Shown one piece after another: positions 8,494-17,150 of a stretch of DNA of 64,000 nucleotides. The stretch is taken from NCBI RefSeq assembly GCF_002975275.1, contig NZ_PCOQ01000021.1:1-64000 (forward strand), in the 5' to 3' direction. The position numbers and the translations under genes were made by a program. The stretch is from Achromobacter sp. MYb9. Its GTDB lineage: Bacteria > Pseudomonadota > Gammaproteobacteria > Burkholderiales > Burkholderiaceae_B. Under the pieces are notes generated by a model. That model was not told the origin of the DNA and ran no database searches. It saw nothing but the letters and a program-made list of their open reading frames with translations. Position 1 is the stretch's first letter. Each line of letters starts with the position of its first letter.

Positions 8494-10605
8494 TCAGCGG
8501 CCCGCGCCTTGGGCCGCGATGACTTCCTGTGCCACCTGGCGCGGCGCTTCGGCGTAGTGCTTGAACTCCATCGTGTAGGTCGCGCGCCCTTGGGTCAGCG
8601 ACCGCAGCGACGTCGAATAGCCGAACATCTCGGCCAGTGGCACTTCCGCGCGCACCACCTTGCCGCCGCCACCCGCGATGTCTTCCATGCCCTGCACCAT
8701 GCCTCGCCGCGACGACAGGTCGCCCATCACGTTGCCGGTGAAGTCCTCGGGCGTCTCGACTTCGACTTGCATCATCGGTTCCAGCAAGACCGGATCGGCG
8801 CGCCGCATGCCTTCCTTGAACGCCATCGAGCCCGCCATCTTGAACGCGTTCTCGTTCGAGTCCACGTCGTGATATGACCCGAAGAACAAGGTCGCCTTCA
8901 CGTCCACGACGGGGTAGCCCGCCAGCACGCCGGCGTTCAGCGATTCGCGGATGCCCTTGTCGACCGCCGGGATGAATTCGCGCGGTACCACGCCGCCCTT
9001 GATGGCGTCGACGAATTCGTAGCCCTTGCCTGGCTCTTGCGGTTCCAGCTTCAGCACCACATGGCCATACTGGCCGCGCCCGCCCGACTGCTTGACGAAC
9101 TTGCCTTCGACTTCGTTGCAGGCCTTGCGAATGGTTTCGCGGTAGGCCACTTGCGGCTTGCCAACCGTGGCCTCGACGTTGAACTCGCGCTTCATGCGGT
9201 CGACCAGGATCTCCAGATGCAGCTCGCCCATGCCAGAGATGATGGTCTGGCCCGATTCCTCGTCGGTGCGCACGCGGAAGGACGGGTCCTCTTGCGCCAG
9301 CCGGTTCAGCGCGATGCCCATCTTTTCCTGGTCGGCCTTGGTCTTCGGTTCCACGGCCTGCGAAATCACGGGCTCGGGGAAGACCATCCGTTCAAGGATG
9401 ATGACGTGCGCGGGATCCGATAGCGTGTCGCCGGTGGTGACGTCCTTGATGCCGACCGCCGCGGCGATATCGCCCGCATACACCTCGGTGATTTCCCGAC
9501 GTTCGTTCGCGTGCATCTGCAGGATGCGGCCCAGCCGTTCCTTCTTGCCCTTGATCGGGTTGAAGACGGAATCGCCCGATTTCACCACGCCGGAATACAC
9601 ACGGAAGAACACGAGTTGCCCGACGAACGGATCCGTCATGATCTTGAAGGCCAGCGCCGAGAACGGTTCGTTGTCGGCAGGATGGCGCTCGATTTCGCGG
9701 TCGCGCTCGTCGTGTCCCTTGATGGCCGGCACGTCGAGCGGCGACGGCATGTAGTCGATGACGGCGTCCAGCATCGCCTGCACGCCCTTGTTCTTGAAAG
9801 CGCTGCCGCACAACATGGGCACGATCTCGTTGGCGACGGTGCGCGCGCGCAAGCCCTGCTTGATTTCGTCTTCCGTCAGGGGTTCGCCCGACAGGTACTT
9901 TTCAAGCAGCGTCTCGTTGGCCTCGGCGGCCTTTTCCACCATCTTGTCGTGCCATTCCTGCGCCTGCTCAAGCATGGACGCGGGGATGTCTTCATACTTG
10001 AACTTCACGCCCTGGCTGGCGTCGTCCCAGATGATGGCCTTCATTTTGACCAGGTCGATCACGCCTTCGAAATGGTCTTCGGCGCCTACCGGAAGCTGGA
10101 TCGGCACGGCGTCGCCCTTCAGGCGTTCGGCGATCTGGCGCTGCACGCGTAGGAAGTCCGCGCCCACGCGGTCCATTTTGTTGACGAAGGCCAGGCGCGG
10201 CACCTTGTATTTGTTGGCCTGCCGCCAGACGGTCTCGGACTGCGGCTGCACGCCGCCCACCGCGTCATAGACCATGACCGCGCCGTCCAGCACGCGCATG
10301 GAGCGTTCGACTTCGATGGTGAAGTCGACGTGCCCCGGGGTGTCAATGATGTTGATGCGGTGTTCAGGGTAATTGCCCGCCATGCCTTTCCAGAAGGCGG
10401 TGGTGGCTGCCGACGTGATGGTGATGCCGCGTTCCTGCTCTTGCTCCATCCAGTCCATCACGGCGGCGCCGTCATGGACTTCGCCGATCTTGTGGGTGAT
10501 GCCGGTGTAGAAGAGGATGCGCTCGGTGGTCGTCGTTTTGCCCGCGTCGATATGGGCGCTGATGCCGATATTGCGGTAAAGCTCGATACGCGTCTTGCGA
10601 GTCAT
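8494..10605 (-). CDS. fusA: Elongation factor G (stand-alone copy)
   Basis: A 703-residue translational GTPase that drives ribosome translocation and recycling. Motifs are G1 AHIDAGKT (residues 17-24), RGITIT, G3 DTPGH, G4 NKMD, and domain IV-V signatures [11 protein letters not shown] and [23 protein letters not shown] 10605 follows AGGAAGAGG. An upstream in-frame extension is leader sequence. It does not sit with rpsL, rpsG or tuf, so it is probably a second EF-G gene besides the str-operon copy, though this window cannot show the other copy. A fusA2 label would fit if so. Confidence 0.93.
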   Translation of the reverse strand: MTRKTRIELYRNIGISAHIDAGKTTTTERILFYTGITHKIGEVHDGAAVMDWMEQEQERGITITSAATTAFWKGMAGNYPEHRINIIDTPGHVDFTIEVERSMRVLDGAVMVYDAVGGVQPQSETVWRQANKYKVPRLAFVNKMDRVGADFLRVQRQIAERLKGDAVPIQLPVGAEDHFEGVIDLVKMKAIIWDDASQGVKFKYEDIPASMLEQAQEWHDKMVEKAAEANETLLEKYLSGEPLTEDEIKQGLRARTVANEIVPMLCGSAFKNKGVQAMLDAVIDYMPSPLDVPAIKGHDERDREIERHPADNEPFSALAFKIMTDPFVGQLVFFRVYSGVVKSGDSVFNPIKGKKERLGRILQMHANERREITEVYAGDIAAAVGIKDVTTGDTLSDPAHVIILERMVFPEPVISQAVEPKTKADQEKMGIALNRLAQEDPSFRVRTDEESGQTIISGMGELHLEILVDRMKREFNVEATVGKPQVAYRETIRKACNEVEGKFVKQSGGRGQYGHVVLKLEPQEPGKGYEFVDAIKGGVVPREFIPAVDKGIRESLNAGVLAGYPVVDVKATLFFGSYHDVDSNENAFKMAGSMAFKEGMRRADPVLLEPMMQVEVETPEDFTGNVMGDLSSRRGMVQGMEDIAGGGGKVVRAEVPLAEMFGYSTSLRSLTQGRATYTMEFKHYAEAPRQVAQEVIAAQGAGR

Positions 10606-10860
10606 GGCCTCTTCCTTGCAGTGAACCACTATGCATATACGGCAAGCCCGACCGGGCGCTGCCGCGGCGGGCGCCATGCCGCGTGTGGTACCTGAGGAAT
10701 GCGGAACCGCGCCCGCGCTGATGCGTAAATATTACGCGCCGCGCGGCAAGATACAAGGACCAATCGGCCGCGTGCGGTGAAAAATATCTTCATGGCCGCG
10801 ATAGGGAAAACAAGCCCCCACGCCGCGCACGTGGCACGTGCTTGCTGGCCCGGGCGGCGT

Positions 10861-10888
10861 TTTTGTCTTGATAGGGCCCAAGACAAAA
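10861..10888. repeat. Perfect 10-bp inverted repeat beside the uspA terminator
   Basis: TTTTGTCTTG and CAAGACAAAA are separated by 8 nt. The A-run is shared with the terminator's poly-U tract, so two hairpins sit back to back. The role is unknown; it could be a second terminator or a leader structure for the EF-G mRNA. Confidence 0.6.
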
Positions 10889-10914
10889 AAAGCCCCTCGC
10901 GATGGAGGGGCTTT
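10884..10914 (-). terminator. Rho-independent terminator of uspA
   Basis: On the minus strand, AAAGCCCCTC pairs with GAGGGGCTTT around a 6-nt loop and is followed by a run of seven or more T. It lies 37 bp past the uspA stop. Confidence 0.88.
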
Positions 10915-10950
10915 GCGGCGCATGCGCCGGCCTGGCGCGGGGCCGGGTGC

Positions 10951-11415
10951 TTACTTCTTTTCTTCCTTGACGCGGTAGACCAGCACGGCGGTGCTGGCCA
11001 GCGACAGCACCTTGGCCGTGACGCTGCCCAGCAGCAGGCGCGACAGGCCGCTGCGGCCGTGGCTGCCGATGAAGATGAGGTCGCAGCCGGCATCGGTGGC
11101 GGCCTGCACGATGCCGTCGGCCACGTTGAAGTTGGACACGGCGCGCGACTCGGACTTGACGCCAGCGGTGTCGGCGCGGTCGGTGATCTGCTTCAGGTAT
11201 TTGTCGGCTTGTTCGGCCGAGGCCTTTTCGTAGTCCTCGTCGGTGATGGCGTAGGCGGCGGCCATGCCGTCAAAGCCGATCGTGGCCGCAAAGGGTTGCG
11301 TCACGTACAGGGCGACAACTTCGGCGCCAACCGAACGCGCGAAGGAAATGCCCGCGTTGGCGGCTTGGGCCGACAGCGGCGAACCGTCGGTGGGAATCAG
11401 GATCTTCTTGAACAT
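10951..11415 (-). CDS. Universal stress protein (UspA family)
   Basis: A 154-residue single-domain Usp. It starts FKKILIPTDGS and ends with the ATP-binding signature GSHGRSGLSRLLLGSVT (G-2x-G-9x-G-S/T), so it is probably an ATP-binding member. It acts in the cytoplasm during stress or starvation. A good Shine-Dalgarno (AGGAG) lies upstream of the ATG at 11415. It has its own terminator, so it appears monocistronic. Confidence 0.92.
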   Translation of the reverse strand: MFKKILIPTDGSPLSAQAANAGISFARSVGAEVVALYVTQPFAATIGFDGMAAAYAITDEDYEKASAEQADKYLKQITDRADTAGVKSESRAVSNFNVADGIVQAATDAGCDLIFIGSHGRSGLSRLLLGSVTAKVLSLASTAVLVYRVKEEKK

Positions 11416-11514
11416 CTTGCCTGCTCCTGTTTGAGAGGAATCTTTATGCTACCGGAAAGCCGCCAGGTTCACATCAAGGGAACCGGGCGGTATTGACCTG
11501 CGTCAAGCGCCGTG

Positions 11515-11859
11515 TCAGCCCAGTTGCTGAGCGGCGGCGAAGAGATTGGTGCAGCGGGTGCCGGTGCGGCAATAAGCCAGCACGGGGCCCGGCAGGGTCT
11601 TGAGCAGTTCGGCGAAGCGCACCACGTCGGACACGGTCATGGCGCTGCCCACCACGGGCTGGTATTCCACCGCCAGGCCGGCGGCGGCGGCGGCCTTGGA
11701 CACGTCGGCGGCGGTGGGCTGGTCGGGGCCGCCTTCAAAGTCGGGGCGGTTGATGATGACGCTCTTGTAGCCGGCGGCGGCAACATCGGCCATGTCGTCG
11801 GGACCCAATTGAGGCGCGACGGCAAAGCTTTCGGTCAGGGGCTTGATGGGTGCGGACAT
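11515..11859 (-). CDS. TIGR01244/DUF442 family phosphatase-like protein
   Basis: A 114-residue protein resembling the small phosphatase/rhodanese-like domain that is often fused to or encoded beside beta-lactamase-like sulfur dioxygenases. The tyrosine-phosphatase-type P-loop is YCRTGTRC near the C-terminus (Cys then Arg six residues on). No metallo-hydrolase partner is present here. Sulfur transferase annotation is by family name only. Substrate unknown. Confidence 0.8.
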   Translation of the reverse strand: MSAPIKPLTESFAVAPQLGPDDMADVAAAGYKSVIINRPDFEGGPDQPTAADVSKAAAAAGLAVEYQPVVGSAMTVSDVVRFAELLKTLPGPVLAYCRTGTRCTNLFAAAQQLG

Positions 11860-11888
11860 GGCGGTTCCTTCAGATAGATAGCTGCATA

Positions 11889-13349
11889 TTATTGATTGTA
11901 GGAGCCGTTTTGCGCGAAGAGTTTTTCCAATTCTGTCCAGACGCCGCGATCATCCGCGATGGAAACCGAGAACCGCAGCATGGTCGAAGGCGCCTGCGAC
12001 GGTGAAAACAGCGTGCCTGGCGCCAGCAGCATGCCCCGGTCGGCGGCTTCGCGCGCCAGCACTTCGGTGTCGCGCCCGCAGTCAGCCCACACGAACATCC
12101 CTGCGTTGGGCTCGTGGGGCACCGTCAGCCCCAGCTTCAGCAGCCCCCGCATGCACCGCTGGCGGGCGTCGTCCACCCGCGCGCGCACGCGCTCGATGTG
12201 CCGCCGGTATTGCCCTTCCATCAGTACGCGATGCACCACGCGTTCGCCCAGCTCGGGCGAGGTCAGCCCGGCCAGCATTTTCAGGTCGGCCAGCTTTTGG
12301 AGAATGTCGGGGTTGGCCGCCACATAGCCCACGCGCAGGCTCGCGGCCAGCATCTTGGAATAACCGCCGACGAGAATCACACGGTTCAAGCGGTCCAGCA
12401 CCGCCAGCTTCATGGCGCCGCCGGGGTGCAGCTCGCCGTAGGTGTCGTCTTCGACCACCATGAAATCGTGGCGCTCGGCGATCCGCAGGATGTCGTAGGC
12501 CACGCCGGCCGACAAGGTGTGGCCGGTCGGGTTATGCACGGCGCTGTTGATGATGAAGAGTTTCGGTTTGTGCTCGGCCGCCAACTGCTCCAGCATGGCG
12601 ATGTCCGGGCCGTCCGGCCCGCGCGGCACGCCGATCAGCCGCGCGCCAAACGCCACCAGCCGGCCGAAGATGACGAACCATGCCGGGTCTTCGACCAGTA
12701 CGGTGTCGCCCGGCTTGACCAGGTGGCGCGCGATCAGGTCCAGCCCATGGGTGACGCCATTGGTGGTCAGGAGGTTCAGCTCCGGGTGCGCCGGCACCCC
12801 GTCGTTCTGTAGAGACGCGGCAATTTGCTGGCGCAAGGGCGCAAAACCCTGTGGATGGCCATAGCTGACCAGATTGGCGCGCACCGACCGCCCCACCGCG
12901 CGCACCGCCCCTGCCACCATATCCGGGTCCAGCCACTCGGCCGGCAACAGGCCGGCCCCGCCGGGCATGCCCGGGGCATTGGTTTCGCGAAACATGCTGC
13001 GCAGCAGCCAGGCGATGTCCACCCGTGCCGGCGGCGCCAGCGTCGTGGCGGGCGCCGTGGCCACCGCCGCCAGCGGGCCGCTGCGCGCACGGACGAAAAA
13101 ACCCGCGCCGCGACGCGATTGGACCAGGCCACGGGCCACCAGCCGGTCGTAGGCTTCGACGACGGTAAAGCGGCTGACGCCGGACTGTTCGGCCATTTTG
13201 CGGATGGATGGAAGGCGAGTACCGGGCCGCAGCCCCTGTTCGTCGATGCGGCGGGCCAGGCCATCGGCCAATTGCGTCACCAGGGAAGCATCGGCCTGGC
13301 GCACGGGCAGCCACGGCATGGAGGGTGCGGAAGCAGGAGCAACTGTCAT
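11889..13349 (-). CDS. MocR-type regulator (GntR HTH fused to aminotransferase)
   Basis: A 486-residue MocR/PdxR protein with an N-terminal GntR winged helix (residues about 20-90; LPSIRKMAEQSGVSRFTVVEAY) and a C-terminal fold-type I aminotransferase domain. The PLP lysine lies in VGGYSKMLAASLRVGYV, and VHNPTGHTLS and VEDDTYGEL are further PLP-pocket motifs. Members sense PLP or PLP-amino-acid adducts. It is divergent from an EamA plus LysE exporter pair and so is likely to control amino-acid export or vitamin B6 metabolism. Confidence 0.92.
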   Translation of the reverse strand: MTVAPASAPSMPWLPVRQADASLVTQLADGLARRIDEQGLRPGTRLPSIRKMAEQSGVSRFTVVEAYDRLVARGLVQSRRGAGFFVRARSGPLAAVATAPATTLAPPARVDIAWLLRSMFRETNAPGMPGGAGLLPAEWLDPDMVAGAVRAVGRSVRANLVSYGHPQGFAPLRQQIAASLQNDGVPAHPELNLLTTNGVTHGLDLIARHLVKPGDTVLVEDPAWFVIFGRLVAFGARLIGVPRGPDGPDIAMLEQLAAEHKPKLFIINSAVHNPTGHTLSAGVAYDILRIAERHDFMVVEDDTYGELHPGGAMKLAVLDRLNRVILVGGYSKMLAASLRVGYVAANPDILQKLADLKMLAGLTSPELGERVVHRVLMEGQYRRHIERVRARVDDARQRCMRGLLKLGLTVPHEPNAGMFVWADCGRDTEVLAREAADRGMLLAPGTLFSPSQAPSTMLRFSVSIADDRGVWTELEKLFAQNGSYNQ

Positions 13350-13390
13350 GGGGATTCGACCAGGCCAGTGATTAAAGTGATATGCCTAAG

Positions 13391-13410
13391 TGTACCGGTA
13401 CTGTACCGAT
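13391..13410. promoter_or_regulatory. Candidate MocR operator
   Basis: TGTACCGG (13391) and TGTACCGA (13402) are direct repeats 11 bp apart, one helical turn. The first also forms the palindrome GTACCGGTAC (13392-13401). MocR/PdxR operators characteristically combine direct and inverted half-sites in the divergent spacer, so the position and form fit. Binding is not shown. Confidence 0.6.
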
Positions 13411-13509
13411 AACTATGCGTAGAGTGACAGCAATACGGAAAGCTCGCAACTGCGGGCACCCCGATTCCCCGGCCCACCCATCGCCCCCTCGCGTTCCCTG
13501 GCAACTGTC

Positions 13510-14430
13510 ATGACCCGATCCACGCTCTATCCGTCCCCCCAGACGGCACCCATCGCGCCTCCTTCCGTCTGGGAAGGTTATGGCTACGGTTTCCTGGGCG
13601 TGCTGGTCTTTTCGTTGACGCTGCCGATGACGCGGCTGGCGGTATCCGAACTGACGCCGTTGCTGGTGGGGCTGGGGCGCGCCCTGGTCGCCGCGGTGCC
13701 GGCGATCGCCCTGCTATGGCTGACGCGCAGCCGGCGGCCGAACCGCCACGAGTGGCCTGGCGTCATCCTGGCCGCGCTGGGCATCGTCGTGGGCTGGCCG
13801 CTGGCCTCGACCCTGGCGATGCAAAGCGTGTCGTCTTCGCACGGCGCGGTGTTCAACGGCTTGTTGCCGCTGTCGACGGCCGCTTTTGCGGCGTTGCGCA
13901 GCGGTGAACGCCCGTCGGCTTCGTTCTGGGGCTGGGCGGTGGTGGGCGCCGCGCTGGTCACGACTTTTGCCTTGCGCCAAGGCCACGGCACGCTGTCCAC
14001 CGGCGACCTGTGGCTGCTGGTGGCCGTGGTGCTGGGCGGCATGGGTTATGCCGAAGGCGCCCGCGCGGCACGCACGCTGGGCGGTTGGCGCACAATATGC
14101 TGGGCGCTGGCAATCAGTGCGCCCGTCGTGCTGGCGCCGGTTGGCTGGATGGCCACGCAAGCCCAGTGGCCCAGCGCCACGGTAGTTTCCGCCTGCGCCT
14201 ACCTGGCGTTCGGCTCGATGTTCCTGGGATTCTTCGCCTGGTACCGCGGCCTGGCCGTGGGCGGAATCGCCAGGGTGGGTCAAGTGCAGTTGTTGCAACC
14301 GTTCCTAACGGTCGTGGCGGCGGCATGGTTGTTTGGCGAATCCGTGGAGCCGTCGACATTTTTGTTCGCCGCCGCCGTGATCGCCGTTATCGCCGGCGGA
14401 CGCCGTGCCATTGTCAGGACCAAAAAATGA
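13510..14430 (+). CDS. EamA/DMT-family transporter, MocR-linked
   Basis: A 306-residue membrane protein with about ten hydrophobic segments and two EamA halves (GFLGVLVFSLTLPMTRLAV, and TGDLWLLVAVVLGGMGYAEGA). It probably exports a small metabolite. It is divergent from the MocR regulator and its stop overlaps the start of a LysE-family gene (ATGA at 14427-14430), so both exporters are probably made together under MocR control. Confidence 0.9.
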   Translation: MTRSTLYPSPQTAPIAPPSVWEGYGYGFLGVLVFSLTLPMTRLAVSELTPLLVGLGRALVAAVPAIALLWLTRSRRPNRHEWPGVILAALGIVVGWPLASTLAMQSVSSSHGAVFNGLLPLSTAAFAALRSGERPSASFWGWAVVGAALVTTFALRQGHGTLSTGDLWLLVAVVLGGMGYAEGARAARTLGGWRTICWALAISAPVVLAPVGWMATQAQWPSATVVSACAYLAFGSMFLGFFAWYRGLAVGGIARVGQVQLLQPFLTVVAAAWLFGESVEPSTFLFAAAVIAVIAGGRRAIVRTKK

Positions 14431-15071
14431 ATCTGCTTCCCACCAACTGGGCCGACGTGCCCTTGGCTTCCGCATCCTTGCTGGGTCCGCTGGCGCTATT
14501 TGCGCTGGTCAGCTCGATTACGCCGGGGCCCAACAACGTCATGCTGGCGTCGTCCGGCCTGAACTTCGGCTTCCGCCGCAGCATGCCGCATCTGCTGGGC
14601 GTGAACCTGGGCTTCACGCTGATGATCTTCCTGGTGGGCATCGGCCTGGGTTCGGTGTTCCAGCAAGTGCCCGCGCTATACACCATCCTGAAGTACGCCG
14701 GCGCCGCGTACCTGCTCTACCTGGCCTGGAAGATCGCCAATTCCGGCGGCATGGAGGACGGTGAAGCGCGCGGCAAGCCGTTCACCTTCCTGCAAGCCGC
14801 GGCGTTCCAGTGGGTCAATCCGAAAGCGTGGGTCATGGCGGTGGGCGTGGTGGCGACCTACACGCCGCAAAACGGCTTCTTCGCCAATCTCGTCATCGCC
14901 ACGCTGGTGTGCGGCATCGTCAACCTGCCCAGCATCGGCGTCTGGGTGACGTTCGGCACCGCGCTGCGCCGGGTGCTGCACAAACCCTGGGCCGTCCGCG
15001 CATTCAATGTGGGCATGGCGCTGCTGCTGGTGGCATCGCTGTACCCGGTGGCGCTGGAGCTGATGCACTGA
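14427..15071 (+). CDS. LysE/RhtB-family amino-acid exporter
   Basis: A 214-residue translocator with six hydrophobic segments. The family hallmark SITPGPNNVMLASSG lies near residues 31-45 and FQWVNPKAWVMA at mid-protein. It exports amino acids such as homoserine, threonine or lysine in characterised members. ATG 14427 overlaps the EamA stop, and the much longer open frame upstream of it belongs to another frame of the EamA gene. Substrate here unknown. Confidence 0.93.
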   Translation: MNLLPTNWADVPLASASLLGPLALFALVSSITPGPNNVMLASSGLNFGFRRSMPHLLGVNLGFTLMIFLVGIGLGSVFQQVPALYTILKYAGAAYLLYLAWKIANSGGMEDGEARGKPFTFLQAAAFQWVNPKAWVMAVGVVATYTPQNGFFANLVIATLVCGIVNLPSIGVWVTFGTALRRVLHKPWAVRAFNVGMALLLVASLYPVALELMH

Positions 15072-15080
15072 CGCATCGCG

Positions 15081-15773
15081 TCAGGCCAGCAGGCCGACGA
15101 CGACGGCGGGGGTGATCAACACGTTGAACAGTCCCGCCATCACCATCACCAGGCCCGCGACGGCGCCCTCTTCGGCCGCCAGTTCGCGGGCCTTCGCCGT
15201 TCCGGCGCCGTGCGCGCCCATGCCGAACAGCGCGCCCCGCGCCAACGCGGAGCGCAGCGGCAGCCAGCGACGCATCAGTTGGCCGATGGCCGCGCCGAAC
15301 ACGCCGGTCACGATCACGAACACCGCGGTCAGGTCCGGCACGCCGCCCACATGGGACGAGACCGCCACTGCGAAGGGCGTGGCGACCGAGCGCGGCAGCA
15401 GGCTCAGTCGCAGATCCGGCGGCAGGTCGAGCAGGCTGCCCAGCATCCAGGCGCTGACGCCGGCGATCAGGCTGCCCACCGCCACGCCGGCCACCAGCAC
15501 GGGCCAGTAGCGCCGGATCAGCACGCGCTGCTCGTACAACGGCAAGGCGAAGGCCACGATGACCGGCCCCAGCATCGCCATCAACCAATGCGAGCCGGAC
15601 ATGTAGTCCCGATACCCGGTGTGCAGGACGATCGCCAAGGCCAGCAGCAGCGCGGGCGCCACGACCAGGGTCGATGTCCACCAGTACGCATGGCGGCGGT
15701 AGAACAGGCGCGCACAGACGTAGGCCGCGACCGTGGCCGCCGGCCAGAAGAGCTGGTTGAATTCAAGCGGCAT
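15081..15773 (-). CDS. CidB/LrgB-family membrane protein
   Basis: A 230-residue protein of the LrgB/CidB family with about seven hydrophobic segments and the conserved SLLPRSVATPFAVAVSSHVGG and GMGAHGAGTAKARE blocks. It works with the holin-like CidA/LrgA partner in control of murein hydrolase activity, programmed lysis or metabolite export. Its start overlaps the cidA-like gene by 11 bp. It converges on the LysE gene. Confidence 0.92.
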   Translation of the reverse strand: MPLEFNQLFWPAATVAAYVCARLFYRRHAYWWTSTLVVAPALLLALAIVLHTGYRDYMSGSHWLMAMLGPVIVAFALPLYEQRVLIRRYWPVLVAGVAVGSLIAGVSAWMLGSLLDLPPDLRLSLLPRSVATPFAVAVSSHVGGVPDLTAVFVIVTGVFGAAIGQLMRRWLPLRSALARGALFGMGAHGAGTAKARELAAEEGAVAGLVMVMAGLFNVLITPAVVVGLLA

Positions 15774-16167
15774 GGCGGTTCATCCAGCGATAGCAAAGGT
15801 CGATGGTCAGGGCAGTGCCGGCCATGACCAGCGCGGTGCCCAGCAGGATGACAACCAGCAGCTTCACGCCCAGCATCCCCAGGAACTCGCGGTGGTCCAG
15901 CAGCGACATCACGGCGGGCACGAAGAACAGCAGCATTTCACCCAGCAGCCAGCTCGCCCCGCGATGGACGTTGCGCACATGCAGCCGTCGCGTTGCCAGC
16001 AACGCCAGCACCAGCGCCATGCCGATGACGCCGCCCGGCACGGGCAGGCCGAAGGCATTGGCCAGGACTTGGCCCAGCAAGGAGAACAGGACGATCAGGG
16101 CGATTTGCAACAAGCGGCTGCGGCGCAGTGCAAGGCGCAATACGAGGGCGGTACGAGGGCGAGACAT
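15763..16167 (-). CDS. CidA/LrgA-family holin-like protein
   Basis: A 134-residue protein with four hydrophobic segments and the family block FGLPVPGGVIGM, then LLFFVPAVMSLLDHREFLG. I place the start at ATG 16167 (MSRPRT). An in-frame ATG at 16209 would add a Cys/Trp-rich stretch unlike the family. It is translated together with the LrgB-like gene and is divergent from a LysR regulator, the usual cid arrangement. Confidence 0.9.
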   Translation of the reverse strand: MSRPRTALVLRLALRRSRLLQIALIVLFSLLGQVLANAFGLPVPGGVIGMALVLALLATRRLHVRNVHRGASWLLGEMLLFFVPAVMSLLDHREFLGMLGVKLLVVILLGTALVMAGTALTIDLCYRWMNRHAA

Positions 16168-16262
16168 CAGACGGTTCCAGCAACAAGCTGGTGTTTTACG
16201 CCTGCTCACCCCATAGATAAAATGAATTCGAAGAATCCAACTTATTCCATATAGGCATACCC

Positions 16263-17150
16263 ATGGACCTGCGCCCCTTGCGCGCCTTGGTGGAAGTCGT
16301 CCGCCAAGGCGGCTTTTCCCAGGCAGCCAAGACCATCTACGCCACGCAGCCCACGGTCAGCAAGGCCGTGCGCCAGTTGGAAGACGAGCTTGGCCTGCCG
16401 TTGCTGGACCGCCAGGCGCAGCCCGTCCGCCTGACGGAGGCGGGCGAAATCGTCTACCGGCGCGCCGTGGCGATGTTGGCCGAACGCGACGACCTGTACG
16501 CCGAACTGGACGACCTGAAGGGGCTCAAGCGCGGCGTACTGCGCCTGGGATTGCCGCCGCTGGGCAGCAGTTCGCTGTTCGCGCCGATGTTCGCGCGCTT
16601 TCGCAGCCGCTATCCGCAGATCGAGATCAGCCTGGTCGAGCATGGCAGCCGCCGGCTGGAGGAAATGGTGATGACGGGCGAGATCGAACTGGCGGCATCG
16701 CTGCAGCCCGTGCCCGACAACGTGGAATGGCAGCCGGTGGCGCGCGAACCCTTGATCGCGTTGCTGCCGGCCGACCACCCGAGCGCGCGCGCCGCCTCGG
16801 TCGGCCTGCATGACCTGCGCGCGTCTCCGTTCATCCTGTTCGAGACGGGCTTTGCCCTGAACCGCATCATCCACGACGCCTGCCAACGCGCGGGCTTCAC
16901 GCCCGCCATCGCGGCGCGTAGCGGCCAGATCGATTTCATCGTGGCGCTGGTAGCGGCCGGGCTGGGCGTGGCCTTTCTGCCGCGGCTGAAGGCCGACGAT
17001 GCCTTGCCTGCCGGCGTCTGCCGCGTGCCCTTGCGCGACCCGGGCACCGATTGGGAAATGGTGCTGGTGTGGCGGCGCGGCGGTTACCTGTCGCATGCCG
17101 CGCAAGCGTGGCTGGCACTGACGCGAGAGGCGCATCCCGGAGTATCCTGA
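16263..17150 (+). CDS. LysR-family regulator, CidR-like by position
   Basis: A 295-residue LysR regulator with an N-terminal winged HTH (residues about 1-60, QAAKTIYATQPTVSKAVRQLEDELG) and a C-terminal effector domain. It is divergent from the cidA/lrgB pair, with a 95-bp AT-rich spacer between, so it likely regulates them. In characterised systems the matching regulator responds to acetate or glucose overflow; that is inference here. Its stop codon overlaps the next gene's start (TGATG). Confidence 0.92.
   Translation: MDLRPLRALVEVVRQGGFSQAAKTIYATQPTVSKAVRQLEDELGLPLLDRQAQPVRLTEAGEIVYRRAVAMLAERDDLYAELDDLKGLKRGVLRLGLPPLGSSSLFAPMFARFRSRYPQIEISLVEHGSRRLEEMVMTGEIELAASLQPVPDNVEWQPVAREPLIALLPADHPSARAASVGLHDLRASPFILFETGFALNRIIHDACQRAGFTPAIAARSGQIDFIVALVAAGLGVAFLPRLKADDALPAGVCRVPLRDPGTDWEMVLVWRRGGYLSHAAQAWLALTREAHPGVS

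Larger units (their letters stand above)
10606..10950 (-). other. Leader region between uspA and the EF-G gene
   Basis: A 345-bp gap with no coding gene. Reading on the minus strand it holds, in order, the uspA terminator, a second hairpin, a GC-rich stretch, and a small inverted repeat GCGTAA-ATA-TTACGC (10723-10737) about 120 bp before the EF-G start. The EF-G promoter must lie here if uspA transcripts end at the terminator. I cannot point to clear -35/-10 boxes. Confidence 0.5.
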
